The notes beneath the pieces were generated by a model. The model saw only the letters and a program-made list of their open reading frames with translations, was not told where the DNA came from and made no database searches. Source: Lycocorax pyrrhopterus obiensis (lineage: Eukaryota; Chordata; Aves; Passeriformes; Paradisaeidae). Taken from it: DNA of 64,000 bases. Where the stretch lies: the NCBI GenBank assembly GCA_014706295.1, contig JACSVZ010000001.1, positions 42,188,383 to 42,252,382 of the forward strand, written 5' to 3'. Below are positions 63,101 to 64,000 of this stretch, piece after piece (the first letter of the stretch is position 1; each line of letters opens with the position of its first letter). Both the position numbers and the translations under genes were made by a program.

Positions 63101-64000
63101 TGAATACATAAATGGAAATGGTATTATTTTATAAAATGTTGTAATGGCCTAGGTTTTACTGACAGGGAAAGGAAATTGAGCAGGCGAACCAAACAATAGT
63201 GGAAAGGAAATACTTTCCTTCTATGCCTCTGATTTCTACAGCCTCTTGCCAAACTAGTCCCTGACTAATCTCAGCTTCACTGTACTGCACATACGATATG
63301 TATGCACACACAAATCTGGCTGAAGACCATTCAATAACAGCTTCATGCAGCAAGTTTCTCTTTGAGAGACTGAGAACATGTCGTGTAAAGATCAAACTTG
63401 CAACAGAAAACCACAGGGTTACTATCACTGCTTCCAGAAAACTAAGGAAGCTTAGTAGGTAAGCAATAGAAAAGGTGTTGATTATACTCAATGCCTGCTC
63501 ACTGACAGCTAGCCTACAAGATTAATTAGTAAGAACATACCACATTATTTTAAACCAGTCTTTAGATGGTAAAGTTTTTGTCCATATATGACCCATTTCT
63601 AATGTGAAACAGTAAGAGGCACTAGCAAGCGGTTACCTTGTCTTTACTTTCTAAAACCCTATCAGCTTTAGCCAAACACTGGACTGAAGAGTTTCTTTCA
63701 CAGCAATCTCAGTGGTGTCAGAGTCACACATCTCCGGAGAACAGACCTTTATGACACCACATAAAGGTGACTTTAGCAGTGTTTTTCTGCCAAAGCATGA
63801 AATGCTTTGGGGAATACAGTTGGTTATGCACCCCAGGCAGCAGGGTGGAAGAAAGACAGTGTCGATTCAAATGTTGACTCAGCTTTCCTCATGCATTTCT
63901 ACAATACACCCACATGCTCGGAAAGGCAAAAAGCCTCAGGGAAAGATTCCTTGGGATACTTTACTTTTTTTGTGATGGTAAGTAAAGTACAGTTTGAACC
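60104..64000. other. No gene seen; purine-rich stretch at about 60960-61150
   Basis: No recognised exon, RNA gene or transposon. From 61021 to 61140 the plus strand is about 80% purine (47 and 49 of 60 in two successive blocks of 60). The last bases contain a good splice-donor-like string (G/GTAAGT at 63978), but there is no supported exon before it in this window. Confidence 0.5.

Noticed and set aside
63712..63977. Possible exon ending at the strong donor G/GTAAGT near 63978
   Set aside because: The long frame ends in a stop just before the donor and no acceptor or homology supports it; the window ends here.
1..64000. CRISPR array, operon or bacterial-type system
   Set aside because: No regularly spaced repeats and no prokaryotic gene organisation; the sequence is vertebrate nuclear DNA.

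Overview
The window looks like AT-rich, gene-poor DNA from a bird nuclear genome. The main evidence is several 5'-truncated CR1 LINE retrotransposons, some with the typical CR1 end (repeats like ATTCTATGATTCT), plus a solo LTR that resembles the ERVL-type LTRs common in birds. I found no protein-coding gene, rRNA or intact tRNA. Apart from retrotransposon reverse-transcriptase remnants, the open frames are short, unrecognised and not longer than chance plausibly gives in 64 kb of such sequence. The window is probably intergenic or lies inside a very large intron. The species cannot be fixed from the sequence alone.

Layout: 1-2385 is unremarkable; 2386-2829 is a CR1 on the minus strand; 2830-11180 is unremarkable apart from a TA microsatellite near 9.6 kb; 11181-11753 is a CR1 on the plus strand; 12004-12072 is a short CR1 tail; 14293-15238 is a minus-strand CR1 of another subfamily, interrupted by a 98-bp piece of CR1 in the opposite orientation (14844-14941). 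From 15.2 to 44.1 kb there is single-copy-looking DNA with simple repeats, a tRNA-SINE-like relic (about 37.2-37.4 kb) and a few GC-richer or TAAT-rich patches that may be conserved non-coding elements. A solo LTR occupies 44322-44784 and a CR1 tail lies at 46011-46063.

The most complex region is 51573-54249. It holds a long minus-strand CR1 that includes reverse-transcriptase coding sequence, split by an unidentified insertion of about 560 bp. Next to it is a second CR1 whose two halves face opposite ways, as in a 5'-inverted (twin-primed) insertion. Further right lie a regular G-rich minisatellite (56006-56067), a G/T-rich tract (58314-58421), a 24-nt A run (60080-60103) and a purine-skewed stretch near 61 kb.

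The elements do not form a pathway or operon. I found no convincing new biological system. The best leads are structural: a local CR1-to-CR1 templated insertion, the inverted CR1, the insertion inside the long CR1, and the G-quadruplex-type minisatellite. All family names rest on recall of CR1 and LTR consensus features, not on a database search.
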